Shown here in pieces: positions 20,085-27,695 of a stretch of DNA of 64,000 bases. The stretch is taken from contig NZ_JOFZ01000006.1 in the NCBI RefSeq assembly GCF_000721265.1, forward strand, positions 186,001 through 250,000, read 5' to 3'. The first letter of the stretch is position 1. Each line of letters opens with the position of its first letter. The position numbers and the translations under genes were made by a program. Source of the stretch: Streptomyces sp. NRRL F-5126. Lineage in GTDB: Bacteria > Actinomycetota > Actinomycetes > Streptomycetales > Streptomycetaceae. The notes under the pieces are model-generated. The model was not told where the DNA came from, searched no databases, and saw only the letters and a program-made list of their open reading frames with translations.

Positions 20085-20978
20085 TCAGGATGTGTAGGCG
20101 CCCGCATCGATGTCCTCGACCAGGGTCGGCCCGGTGGGCTGCCAGGACAGGAGCTGCCTGGTCACTTGGCTGGACGCGGTCATCGTCGTGGCGAAGAAGC
20201 CGCCGACGAAGCCGAAGTGGGCCTCGGCGTTCTCCGGGGCGACGGAGACGGTCGGCACGCCGAGAACACGCCCGATCGCCTCGGCGATCGCCTTGGTGGT
20301 GACCGCCTCCTCGGCCGTGGCGTGCAGGCGCGTGCCCGCGGGCGCCTTCTCCATGCCGAGGCGGACGAGGCGGGCCGCGTCGGCGCGATGCACCGCGGAC
20401 CAGCGGGTGGACCCGTCGCCGATGCAGGCGGAGACCCCGTGCTTGCGGGCTGCGGCGGTCAGGAAGTTCACGAACCCCCAGTCGCCCACGCCGTGGACGC
20501 TCGGCGCGAACCTGACGATCACGGTCCGCACTCCCCGCTCCGCGTGGTCGAGAGCGAGGTTCTCGCTGCCGCCCCTGTTGGAGTCAGGACCGACGGCCGG
20601 TGAGACGTCGGCCTCCGTGGCGGAGCGACCCTCGACCAGTCCCGACAGGGGTGCGGCCACCACGAACGGACGGCCGCTGCCGGCCAGGGCGTCGCCGAGG
20701 GCCTGCACCGCGGCGCGCTCCGAGCGGTCGGACTCGGCAGGGTCGCCCCAGTCGTGCTTGTTGGCCATGTGGATGACCGCGTCCGCCTCGGCGGCGCCGC
20801 GCCGCAGCGAGTCGAGGTCGTCCAGGTCGCCACGGAGAGCGGCGACGCCCTTGGCCGCGAGGGCCGCTTCGGCCCGGTCCGACCGTGCCAGGCCGATCAC
20901 CTGGTGGCCCGCCGAGACGAGGTCGTCGACGACGGCTGAGCCGATCCAGCCTGTCGCACCGGTAATGAACGCACGCAT
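20085..20978 (-). CDS. NAD(P)-dependent atypical SDR (NAD-dependent epimerase/dehydratase-like)
   Basis: 297 aa from ATG 20978 with AAGGAGG 9 nt upstream. The nucleotide-binding motif GATGWIGS (residues about 7-14) and the D-x-x-D pair after RGDLDDLDSLR are typical of extended/atypical SDRs; the usual YxxxK motif is not obvious (residues SNRGGSEN lie near the expected position). It resembles the protein at 57431-58366 in layout (ITGATG/VAGGTG, late GFVGGFF/YFGFLTN segments). Stress-type oxidoreduction of an unknown small molecule is inferred. Confidence 0.83.
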   Translation of the reverse strand: MRAFITGATGWIGSAVVDDLVSAGHQVIGLARSDRAEAALAAKGVAALRGDLDDLDSLRRGAAEADAVIHMANKHDWGDPAESDRSERAAVQALGDALAGSGRPFVVAAPLSGLVEGRSATEADVSPAVGPDSNRGGSENLALDHAERGVRTVIVRFAPSVHGVGDWGFVNFLTAAARKHGVSACIGDGSTRWSAVHRADAARLVRLGMEKAPAGTRLHATAEEAVTTKAIAEAIGRVLGVPTVSVAPENAEAHFGFVGGFFATTMTASSQVTRQLLSWQPTGPTLVEDIDAGAYTS

Positions 20979-21067
20979 GAGCGTGGCCTCCTTACACCCC
21001 ACAGAGGGGGTCTGTTTCGCCCCGCGACGGGGGCGGCGAATGATGGAGAGGGGCCGGCGGCCCACTG

Positions 21068-22552
21068 CTACCGAGGGACTCGGCGGCCCCGCCTGGCACC
21101 AGCGACAACGAGGGCTCCGGCGAGCAGTACGACCAGGGCGGCGGCGCGCAGCGCGGTGTCGGCGCCCTGGGTGAAGGCATCGGTTATGGCGGCCTGTTCC
21201 GACGGGGCCAGAGCGAATGCTTCCTTGACCGTGTGCGGGGCCGGCGTGTGCTCGCTCAGGCCGCCGGGCAGGCGGTGGGTGAACCCGGCGGTGAGGACCG
21301 TGCCGACGACAGCCACACCCAGGGCGCTGCCCAACTCGCGGGTCGCCGACTGCAGACCACCGGCGATGCCCGCCCTTTCCACGGGCAGGGCGGCGGCGAT
21401 CTCGGCCGTCAGGCATGGCGCGGCCAGCATGATGCCGAGCCCGATGACGACCAGGCCCGCGGCGTACGCGGGGTAGGCCAGGGACGAGGCGTACGAGAGC
21501 GCGACCAGGCCGGCGCTGGTGAGCAGGAAGGCCGCGCAGAGTGTCGCGGGCACGCCGACGCGCCGGATGAGTGCGGGGACGTAGCGGGTGCCGACGAGGA
21601 GTGGCACGGTCAGCGGGATGATGCCGAGTCCCGCCTGGAGGACGGAGAACCCGCGGCCGTACTGAAGGAGCGAGGCGTTGACGTAGAAGAGCCCGAAGTT
21701 GCCGAAGAACGTGATGGCCATGCCGAGGCCGGCGCTGCTGAGCGCCGGGTCGCGAAACAGCCGCGGATCGAGCATGGGGTGCGCGACGCGCAGTTCGACG
21801 AGGACCCAGCACAGGCTGAGCAGGATGCCGCAGGCGAAGGCGGTGATGACGGCTGGGCTGCCCCAGCCTCGTTCAGGGCCTTCGATGATTCCGATCAGCA
21901 ACGCCACGACAGCGGTGACGGACAGCAGGGTGCCGGGCACGTCGAGGGTGCGGTCGTGTCGGGCGCTGCTCGGCGCGGACCGCGACACCCACACGAGGCA
22001 GCAAGCCGCGACGAATGCGACTGCCGCGAACAGCGTGCGCCAGGAGCCCACGGTCAGCACTGCGCCGCCGCCGACGTTGCCGACGACGCCGCCGATGCCG
22101 GAGGCCGCCGCCCAGACCGCCAGCGCGTGCGGACGGCGCTGGGGGGCGGTGGCGTGCAGGAGGACGCCGACGCAATTGGGCAGCACGCACGCGGCGCCGA
22201 GACCGGTGACGGCACGGCCGGCCAGCATGATCGGCACGTTCGGCGCGAGCGCCGAGATGACGGCTCCGGCCGCGAATACGCCCAGCCCGGTCACGAGCGT
22301 TCCCTTACGGCCGAGCTTGTCACCGGCCGCACCGGCGGGGATGACAAGGCAGGCGAAGATCACGACGTAGGCGTCGACGATCCACAGCACGCCCGACGAG
22401 GTCGGCTGCAGCGAACTCGCCGCCAGTTTCGGTACTGCCAGGTTGATCGCCGCGACGAATCCGACGACCAGTGCGGTGCAGACGCTCATGCAGGCGAGCA
22501 CCGGGCCGGTCCCCTGCGCGGGACGCGCGGGGGACTCCTGCGTGGACACCAT
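21068..22552 (-). CDS. MFS transporter, DHA2 family (EmrB/QacA-type)
   Basis: 494 aa with about 14 hydrophobic segments. AGAAGDKLGRKGTLVTGLG is motif A, and GLGAACVLPNCVGVLLHATAPQRRPHALAVW is the following conserved loop. It is the first gene of a leftward trio (pump, SDR, methyltransferase) and is divergent from a TetR gene with a 93-bp shared control region. Probable proton-driven efflux of a compound sensed by that TetR. Confidence 0.92.
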   Translation of the reverse strand: MVSTQESPARPAQGTGPVLACMSVCTALVVGFVAAINLAVPKLAASSLQPTSSGVLWIVDAYVVIFACLVIPAGAAGDKLGRKGTLVTGLGVFAAGAVISALAPNVPIMLAGRAVTGLGAACVLPNCVGVLLHATAPQRRPHALAVWAAASGIGGVVGNVGGGAVLTVGSWRTLFAAVAFVAACCLVWVSRSAPSSARHDRTLDVPGTLLSVTAVVALLIGIIEGPERGWGSPAVITAFACGILLSLCWVLVELRVAHPMLDPRLFRDPALSSAGLGMAITFFGNFGLFYVNASLLQYGRGFSVLQAGLGIIPLTVPLLVGTRYVPALIRRVGVPATLCAAFLLTSAGLVALSYASSLAYPAYAAGLVVIGLGIMLAAPCLTAEIAAALPVERAGIAGGLQSATRELGSALGVAVVGTVLTAGFTHRLPGGLSEHTPAPHTVKEAFALAPSEQAAITDAFTQGADTALRAAALVVLLAGALVVAGARRGRRVPR

Positions 22553-22612
22553 TGCTCCCGTTCCTTCCCAGGACAGTATTTCGAGTCACCGTGCACCGTA
22601 AAGGTAACACAT

Positions 22613-22631
22613 ACGAGGCACGGTGCCTCGT
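22613..22631. promoter_or_regulatory. TetR-type operator
   Basis: ACGAGGCACGGTGCCTCGT: 9-bp arms, perfectly complementary, around a single central G. It lies between the divergent MFS and TetR genes, 15 bp before the TetR start, and overlaps the predicted TetR promoter, so auto-repression is expected. Confidence 0.8.
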
Positions 22632-22633
22632 TT

Positions 22634-22646
22634 TATAGTGGTGCCA
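22634..22646 (+). promoter_or_regulatory. -10 box placing transcription start at the TetR ATG
   Basis: TATAGT at 22634-22639 puts the likely start of transcription at 22646, the A of the TetR ATG; no Shine-Dalgarno sequence lies before that codon. A leaderless mRNA is likely. The -35 region is poor, as in many regulator promoters. Confidence 0.5.
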
Positions 22647-23218
22647 TGGTGGATGGGAGCGGCCGCGGACGGCCTCGCAGTGAAAGTGCGCGGGTCGCCG
22701 TGCTGCACGCCGTCGACGACCTCCTCGTCGAGGTCGGATACGCGGCGCTGACCATGAAGGGCATCGCCGAGCGCGCCGGTGTGGGCCGCCAGACCGTGTA
22801 CCGCTGGTGGTCGAACAAGGCGGAGGTCCTCTACGAGGCCAGCGTCATCGACGCCCTGCAAGAGCTGTCGGTGGTCCGTACCGGCAAGCCGCGCGAGGAC
22901 GTCAAGGCCTACCTCGACGCACTCGTCGGCTTCCTGACCCGCTCTCACGCCGGGGCTGCCTACCGCGCGCTCGTCGGGGAGGCGCAGCACGACGCTGACG
23001 TCGCCACGCTGCTCGCCTCCCGCGACATCCTCGGCGAGAGCGCCGCACGCGTCGTGGAGCCGCTACGCGCAGGCGGCGGCGACACCCTGCCGCTGGATCA
23101 GGCGACCGCGCTCCTGATCGGCCCCCCGTTCTTCCATGTCCTGTCCGGACGGAGCGCGGACGGCATCGACACCGGCAGGCTCGCCGAACAGTTCCTGCGC
23201 GGCCTGGAAGCCGCCTGA
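22646..23218 (+). CDS. TetR/AcrR family transcriptional regulator
   Basis: 190 aa from ATG 22646. Residues about 10-60 contain the helix-turn-helix (ALTMKGIAERAGVGRQTVYRWWSNKAEVLYEA); the C-terminal part resembles TetR_C_33-type ligand domains (FLTRSHAGAAYRALVGEAQHD, GPPFFHVLSG). It is divergent from the MFS/SDR/methyltransferase set and adjoins a near-ideal operator, so it is the probable repressor of that set and of itself. Confidence 0.93.
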   Translation: MVDGSGRGRPRSESARVAVLHAVDDLLVEVGYAALTMKGIAERAGVGRQTVYRWWSNKAEVLYEASVIDALQELSVVRTGKPREDVKAYLDALVGFLTRSHAGAAYRALVGEAQHDADVATLLASRDILGESAARVVEPLRAGGGDTLPLDQATALLIGPPFFHVLSGRSADGIDTGRLAEQFLRGLEAA

Positions 23219-23242
23219 GCGGCGTCGAGCGGCCGTACCGGT

Positions 23243-24052
23243 CTAGACGAGCCGTTCCCAGCGTCCGGCCGCCGCGTTCCAGGTCACGGTGACGGCGCGG
23301 CCGCGCGGGTCGGGGGCCGCGAGGCTTTCGAGGCCCTCGTCGCCGAGGGCGACGAGCGCTTCGAGTGCCGCGTCGGGGACCTCGCTCGGGACGCGGAACG
23401 CCAGGCGGCCGTCGCGCTCCTCGATCAGCAGGTTCGGCCCGGCGATCCGGCCCTCGCCGCGGCGGAGCCGTTCCCGGATCGTGGCGCGTGCGGCCTCGAA
23501 CGTGCGTTGAGCGGCCTGCGTGGCGAGTGTCTGGAGGAACGGTACGACCCCGACGGTGACCGCGAACGCCGCCGCCTCGAACACCTCGTGGGGGATTGCG
23601 CCGGGCTGCCCGTCCAGGGCCGGGGAAGGGGGCGGCCACGGTGCCGGGACCGGAGCCGGAACGGGCGGGACCGGAGCCGGCGGTCCGGGCGTGAAGGGCG
23701 CCGCGGGCGCGGGCGGCAGCGGCGGCGGCTCGGGGGCGGTGATGACGTCCGACGTGAACAGCGGGTGGGCGAGCAGGGCGTTCCACGGCTCGCCCGTCTT
23801 CGCGGCGAGGGGGACGAGCTGTCCTGCGGCGCCGGCGAGTTGGATGGCGAACATGCGCTCCTCGTGCCGGTCGGAGCGCGGCCGGTGTGCCTGCGCCGCG
23901 TCCAGCCAGGCCCACAGGGCCCGGGGCGTCGCCTCCGCCGCCACGGCGCGGTCGGCCGGTGACGCCAGGTCCGGGTAGCCGAGCGCGTGCAGCAGAGCGG
24001 CGATCGCCTCGATGTCCCCCTGCGCTGCGCGCACTCGTGAGTCCTCGGCCAC
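23243..24052 (-). CDS. hypothetical protein with proline-rich linker
   Basis: 269 aa from GTG 24052, preferred over ATG 24085 because GGAGGAGG lies 5-6 nt upstream of it. Not recognised. Residues about 1-110 are a helical domain that includes ATPRALWAWLDAAQAHRP; residues about 110-160 are a Pro/Ala-rich linker; about 165-269 form a second mixed domain (EVFEAAAFAVTVGVVPFLQTL, then IREERLRR-like basic stretch and EALVALGDEGLESLAAPDP). No signal peptide or membrane span. It is separated from its neighbours and gives no functional hint. Confidence 0.7.
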   Translation of the reverse strand: MAEDSRVRAAQGDIEAIAALLHALGYPDLASPADRAVAAEATPRALWAWLDAAQAHRPRSDRHEERMFAIQLAGAAGQLVPLAAKTGEPWNALLAHPLFTSDVITAPEPPPLPPAPAAPFTPGPPAPVPPVPAPVPAPWPPPSPALDGQPGAIPHEVFEAAAFAVTVGVVPFLQTLATQAAQRTFEAARATIRERLRRGEGRIAGPNLLIEERDGRLAFRVPSEVPDAALEALVALGDEGLESLAAPDPRGRAVTVTWNAAAGRWERLV

Positions 24053-24136
24053 CGGCCCCTCCTCCTGTCGTGACAGGGCCATCATGACGCAGCCTCGCGG
24101 GAGCGCGGGGCCGATTGCGGGCGCCGACCGCGACGG

Positions 24137-25525
24137 TCAGGCTCCGCCGCGTACCTGCACGGGCACGCCTGCGGTGTCCCCCGTCAGGGCCGACAGCGCG
24201 TCGGCGTGCGCCGCCCCGCTCTCCTCGACCACCTCGCGCAGGCTCTGGGCCGAGCGGATCGGCGCGAACCGCACGTGCCCGGCCTCGTCGGCCCGGTAGC
24301 CGTGGACGGCGGGCCGGGGCAGCGAGTTGTAGGCGAAGTGCGAGGAGAAGTAGTAGGCGCCGGTGTCGTACAGGGCCACGAGGTCGCCCTGGTCGACGGC
24401 GGGCAGTTCGCGTTCGACGGCGGTCAGGTCGCCCGCGAAGCAGCAGGGGCCCGCGATGTCCACGGTCTCCACCGGCCCCTGCTTGGGGGATCCGTCCGCG
24501 TCGAAGACCCCGACCCGCAGGGGCCAGGCGTCCGGCATGAAGACGGTGCGGGTGGCCACTTGAGCGCCGGCGTGGGTGACCGCGATGCGGCGGCCGCCGG
24601 CCGACTTGGTGTACTCCACGAGCGAGGCGATCGTGCCGCTCTTGGCGAGCAGGGACCGGCCGAACTCGGTGACCAGGGTGTAGCGGCCGTCGAGCAACTC
24701 CGGTACGGCGGCGCGCAGTTCGGCCACGTAGTCGGCGTAGCCCGGCCGGTCCTCGTCGGTGGTGAAGTCGACCGGCAGGCCGCCGCCGATGTCGAGGCCG
24801 GTCACCTGGCGGCGCCCCAGGGTCTCGTTGATCCGCTCGGCCAGCTCGTACGCCGCGCGGACACCCTGCGCGATGAGCGGCAGCGGGCAGCCCTGGGAGC
24901 CCACGTGGGCGTGCAGCCGGTTCAGCCACGGCCTACCCGCGAACGCGTCGACGACGGCCTCGACGGCGCCGGGGTCGCGCAGCGGGATGCCGAACTTGGA
25001 CGTCGCGGTGGCGGTGCTCATGGCGCCGATGGCTCCCGCGCCGACCTGCGGGTTGACGCGCAGCCCCACCGGGCCGGGTGCGGGGCGCCCGGCCAGGATG
25101 CGGTCGACGCGGGCGAGTTCCTGCCAGTTGTCCAGGTTGATCGCGATGCCGTGTCCGAGGGCGAGTTCCAGCTCCTCGACGGTCTTGGCCGGGCTGTCGA
25201 AGACCAGTTGGCCGTACGTGAACCCGGCGGCCAGCGCCTGCCGCAGTTCGCCGGGCGAGGCCACCTCGCAGCCCATGCCCGCCCGGGCGAGCAGCCGCAG
25301 CACGGGGACCAGGCCGCACGCCTTGGCCGCGAAGGTGTGCTGCACGGTGGCGGGCCCGGCGAACGCGCTGTGCAGGGACGCTGCCGCGTCCAGCACGCCG
25401 TCCACGTCGAGCAGGCCGATCACGGGGGACGCCGGCCCGATCAGCCCCTCGGCGACGGCGCCGCGCAGCGCCGCCTCGCGAGCCGTTCGCCGCCGCTCGG
25501 CCAGACCGGAAGTCACCTGGAACAC
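24137..25525 (-). CDS. fold-type III PLP-dependent enzyme (DapDC/ornithine decarboxylase-like)
   Basis: 462 aa from GTG 25525 (GTG 25516 also possible). The PLP-binding lysine is in QHTFAAKACGLVPVL (about residue 68); HVGSQG, the phosphate loop GLDIGGGLPVDF and C-terminal DTGAYYFSSHFAYNSLPRP follow the diaminopimelate decarboxylase layout. The usual CESGD is GPCCFAGD here, keeping a Cys and the Asp but losing the Glu. It is therefore probably not the housekeeping lysA product; a decarboxylase or racemase on another amino acid is inferred, possibly Y4yA-like. The upstream PucR-type gene probably regulates it. Confidence 0.8.
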   Translation of the reverse strand: MFQVTSGLAERRRTAREAALRGAVAEGLIGPASPVIGLLDVDGVLDAAASLHSAFAGPATVQHTFAAKACGLVPVLRLLARAGMGCEVASPGELRQALAAGFTYGQLVFDSPAKTVEELELALGHGIAINLDNWQELARVDRILAGRPAPGPVGLRVNPQVGAGAIGAMSTATATSKFGIPLRDPGAVEAVVDAFAGRPWLNRLHAHVGSQGCPLPLIAQGVRAAYELAERINETLGRRQVTGLDIGGGLPVDFTTDEDRPGYADYVAELRAAVPELLDGRYTLVTEFGRSLLAKSGTIASLVEYTKSAGGRRIAVTHAGAQVATRTVFMPDAWPLRVGVFDADGSPKQGPVETVDIAGPCCFAGDLTAVERELPAVDQGDLVALYDTGAYYFSSHFAYNSLPRPAVHGYRADEAGHVRFAPIRSAQSLREVVEESGAAHADALSALTGDTAGVPVQVRGGA

Positions 25526-25648
25526 ACCTCGTTACCTGCGTCGGGAAGTCTCGAAGAGTCTCGGGACGTCTGCGTCGCGGCGCGTGCCGCACGCAACAGT
25601 CTCGACGTCGCGGTGGCGCACGTCTTCATCGCACGCGACCATGCCTGA

Positions 25649-25674
25649 CCTGCTTGATTGTGCAGACAAACAGG
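25649..25674. promoter_or_regulatory. candidate operator upstream of the PLP enzyme
   Basis: CCTGCTTG (25649-25656) and CAAACAGG (25667-25674) are inverted arms with one mismatch and a 10-nt spacer, about 125 bp before the PLP-enzyme start, in a locally AT-richer stretch. It may be bound by the adjacent PucR-type regulator. Confidence 0.35.
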
Positions 25675-25695
25675 TAAACGATCACGTGTGGGCCG

Positions 25696-27405
25696 TCAGG
25701 CGGTGCGGCGGGCGAGTCGCAGGCCGATGTCCGCCAGCAGCCTGCCGTCGGGGTCCGTGAGGTCCACGCCGAACAGTTCGCGTGCACGGCGCAGCCGGTA
25801 GCGCAGGGTGTTGGGGTGGATGTTGAGGCGTGCCGCGGCCGCCGTGGTGTCGCCGAAGGCCCGCAGGTAGGCGGCGGCCGACTCGCCGTACGCCGAGCCG
25901 TGCGCCCGGTCGTGGGCGACCATCGCGTGCACGGGCCCCCGCAGCTCGGGCCAGAGCGGCTCCACGTGGTCGAGTACGCGCAGCAGCCCCGCCATCGGCG
26001 CGACGTCGTCGTACACCGCCCAGGCCGGCGCCGACGGTACGTCCTCGGCGCGCTCCCGCAGTACCCGCACCACCAGCGCGGCGGTCTCCCGGGACGCGGG
26101 CAGCCCGGCCGGCCCGTCGGCCACCGAGCCGACGCCCGCGAAGACGACGGTGTGCGGCACCGAGCGCGCCGTCGCCACGAGCCTGCGCGCCCGTTCCGCG
26201 GCGGTGCCGGCGCCGCCCGGTATCAGGACGAACAGCCGCCGCCCCGAGCGAGCCGTCACACAGCCGGGACGGTAGGACGCGGCCTGGAGCGCCAGCACGT
26301 CGAGCACCCGCTGCTCGGCCGCGGCGGGCAGGGCCGCGGCGGGCAGGGCCGCGGCGGCGGCGTCCGAGGCGGCCGGGGCGTCGGGGGCCGCCGCGTCCCG
26401 CGTCCGCGTGTCGTGGGCCTCGACCACGGCGACCGTGTACGGCTGGTCCTGCGCGAGATCGAGGAGCCTCGCGGCCTGCTCGGCGTCCGCGCCCCCCGTC
26501 AGCACCGCACGCACCGCCTCCTCCCGCCGCCTCGCCGTCCGGCGTCCCCAGGCGTTGTGGTGCGCGAGGTGCGGCACGGCGGCCCGCGCGGCTGAGCGCA
26601 GCCCGGCCTCGGCGTACTCGGGGAGCGGGGCCTTGTCCGCCGCTGCCCAGATCGACCCGAAGATCTCGCCGCCGTGCCGCACCGCGATGGCCAGGCGCTC
26701 CGCGTACGGGCCCTCCGCGGGCCGCCGCACCACGCCGTCGGTGGACCACAGGGCGCGGAAGAACCCGCTCTCGCGCAGCTCGTCGACGCGCCAGCGCGGC
26801 ACCTGCCGGCCCAGGATGGTGAGCCTGCGCATCGGGTCGGGCTCGTGCTCGACGCGCGAGTACGCAAGGACGCGCGACTGCGGGTCCTCGATGGTGACCG
26901 CGCCGCCGACCAGGTCGGCCACCGTGTTGGCGAGGCCCGGCAGGTCGCCGAGGCGCAGCCCGTCCCCCGCGTCCGAGCCGGACGGGGTGCACTGCAGGAG
27001 CGCGGTACGCAGCCGCGCGTGCACTTGCGTCCAGCTCGCGGACGGGGCACGCGTCAGCAGCGCGGTACGCCCCTTCCGCGCGGCGTCGGCGAGGGCCTGC
27101 GGCACCTCCTTCGTGCCGCATCGCATCACGACCGCCGTCGCACCGGCCCGGTCGGCGGCGCGCAGCACCTCGCGGGCGTCGGGCGAGCCGGCGTCGAGGC
27201 CGACGCCGAGCAGCACGAGGCCGGGCGCGGTCCAGGCGCCGTCGCGCGCGTCGCCCGGGTCGTGCAGCACGACATCGGCGACGGGCACGCCGGTGCCGCG
27301 CGGCGCCGCGGCCACGTCGAGCAGCCCGGCGCCTGCCAGCCGCAGGACCTGCGCCAGCGACGGCCCGGCGGCCGCGCCGTCCTGGTCCGGTTCGTGCGTG
27401 TTCAT
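25696..27405 (-). CDS. PucR family transcriptional regulator
   Basis: 569 aa from ATG 27405 (MNTHEPDQD) with GGGCGG just upstream; the 68 residues added by 27609 are not family-like. Residues about 20-150 match the PucR N-terminal sensor-like domain. The C-terminal 60 residues hold the HTH_30 domain: GESAAAYLRAFGDTTAAAARLNIHPNTLRYRLRRA. PucR proteins regulate purine, GABA or amino-acid-related catabolism. It lies 170 bp upstream of, and on the same strand as, the fold-III PLP gene. Confidence 0.9.
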   Translation of the reverse strand: MNTHEPDQDGAAAGPSLAQVLRLAGAGLLDVAAAPRGTGVPVADVVLHDPGDARDGAWTAPGLVLLGVGLDAGSPDAREVLRAADRAGATAVVMRCGTKEVPQALADAARKGRTALLTRAPSASWTQVHARLRTALLQCTPSGSDAGDGLRLGDLPGLANTVADLVGGAVTIEDPQSRVLAYSRVEHEPDPMRRLTILGRQVPRWRVDELRESGFFRALWSTDGVVRRPAEGPYAERLAIAVRHGGEIFGSIWAAADKAPLPEYAEAGLRSAARAAVPHLAHHNAWGRRTARRREEAVRAVLTGGADAEQAARLLDLAQDQPYTVAVVEAHDTRTRDAAAPDAPAASDAAAAALPAAALPAAAEQRVLDVLALQAASYRPGCVTARSGRRLFVLIPGGAGTAAERARRLVATARSVPHTVVFAGVGSVADGPAGLPASRETAALVVRVLRERAEDVPSAPAWAVYDDVAPMAGLLRVLDHVEPLWPELRGPVHAMVAHDRAHGSAYGESAAAYLRAFGDTTAAAARLNIHPNTLRYRLRRARELFGVDLTDPDGRLLADIGLRLARRTA

Positions 27406-27695
27406 CCGCCCATGATGCCGCGTGCCTGTGACAGCGGCCCTTACCGCCCCTGTGCCTGGCGGCTCCGCCCCGCGCCTTGCCGTGCGGCGCGCGGCGCGCC
27501 ATCCTGCTCGTCCCGGTCCCGTGCCGGTTTCGTACGGGTGTTCCGTGTCCGGCTTCACAGGCGCGGCGGCCGGGCAGGACACTGGCACGTCCCGGGGACA
27601 CAGGACCACGCCCCGGGGACCGGACAGGCGGGCGAGGACGGACGGGTACGGGCGGGCGCCCGCCCGCGCAGGGGCGAATGCGGAGGGGGACGCGT

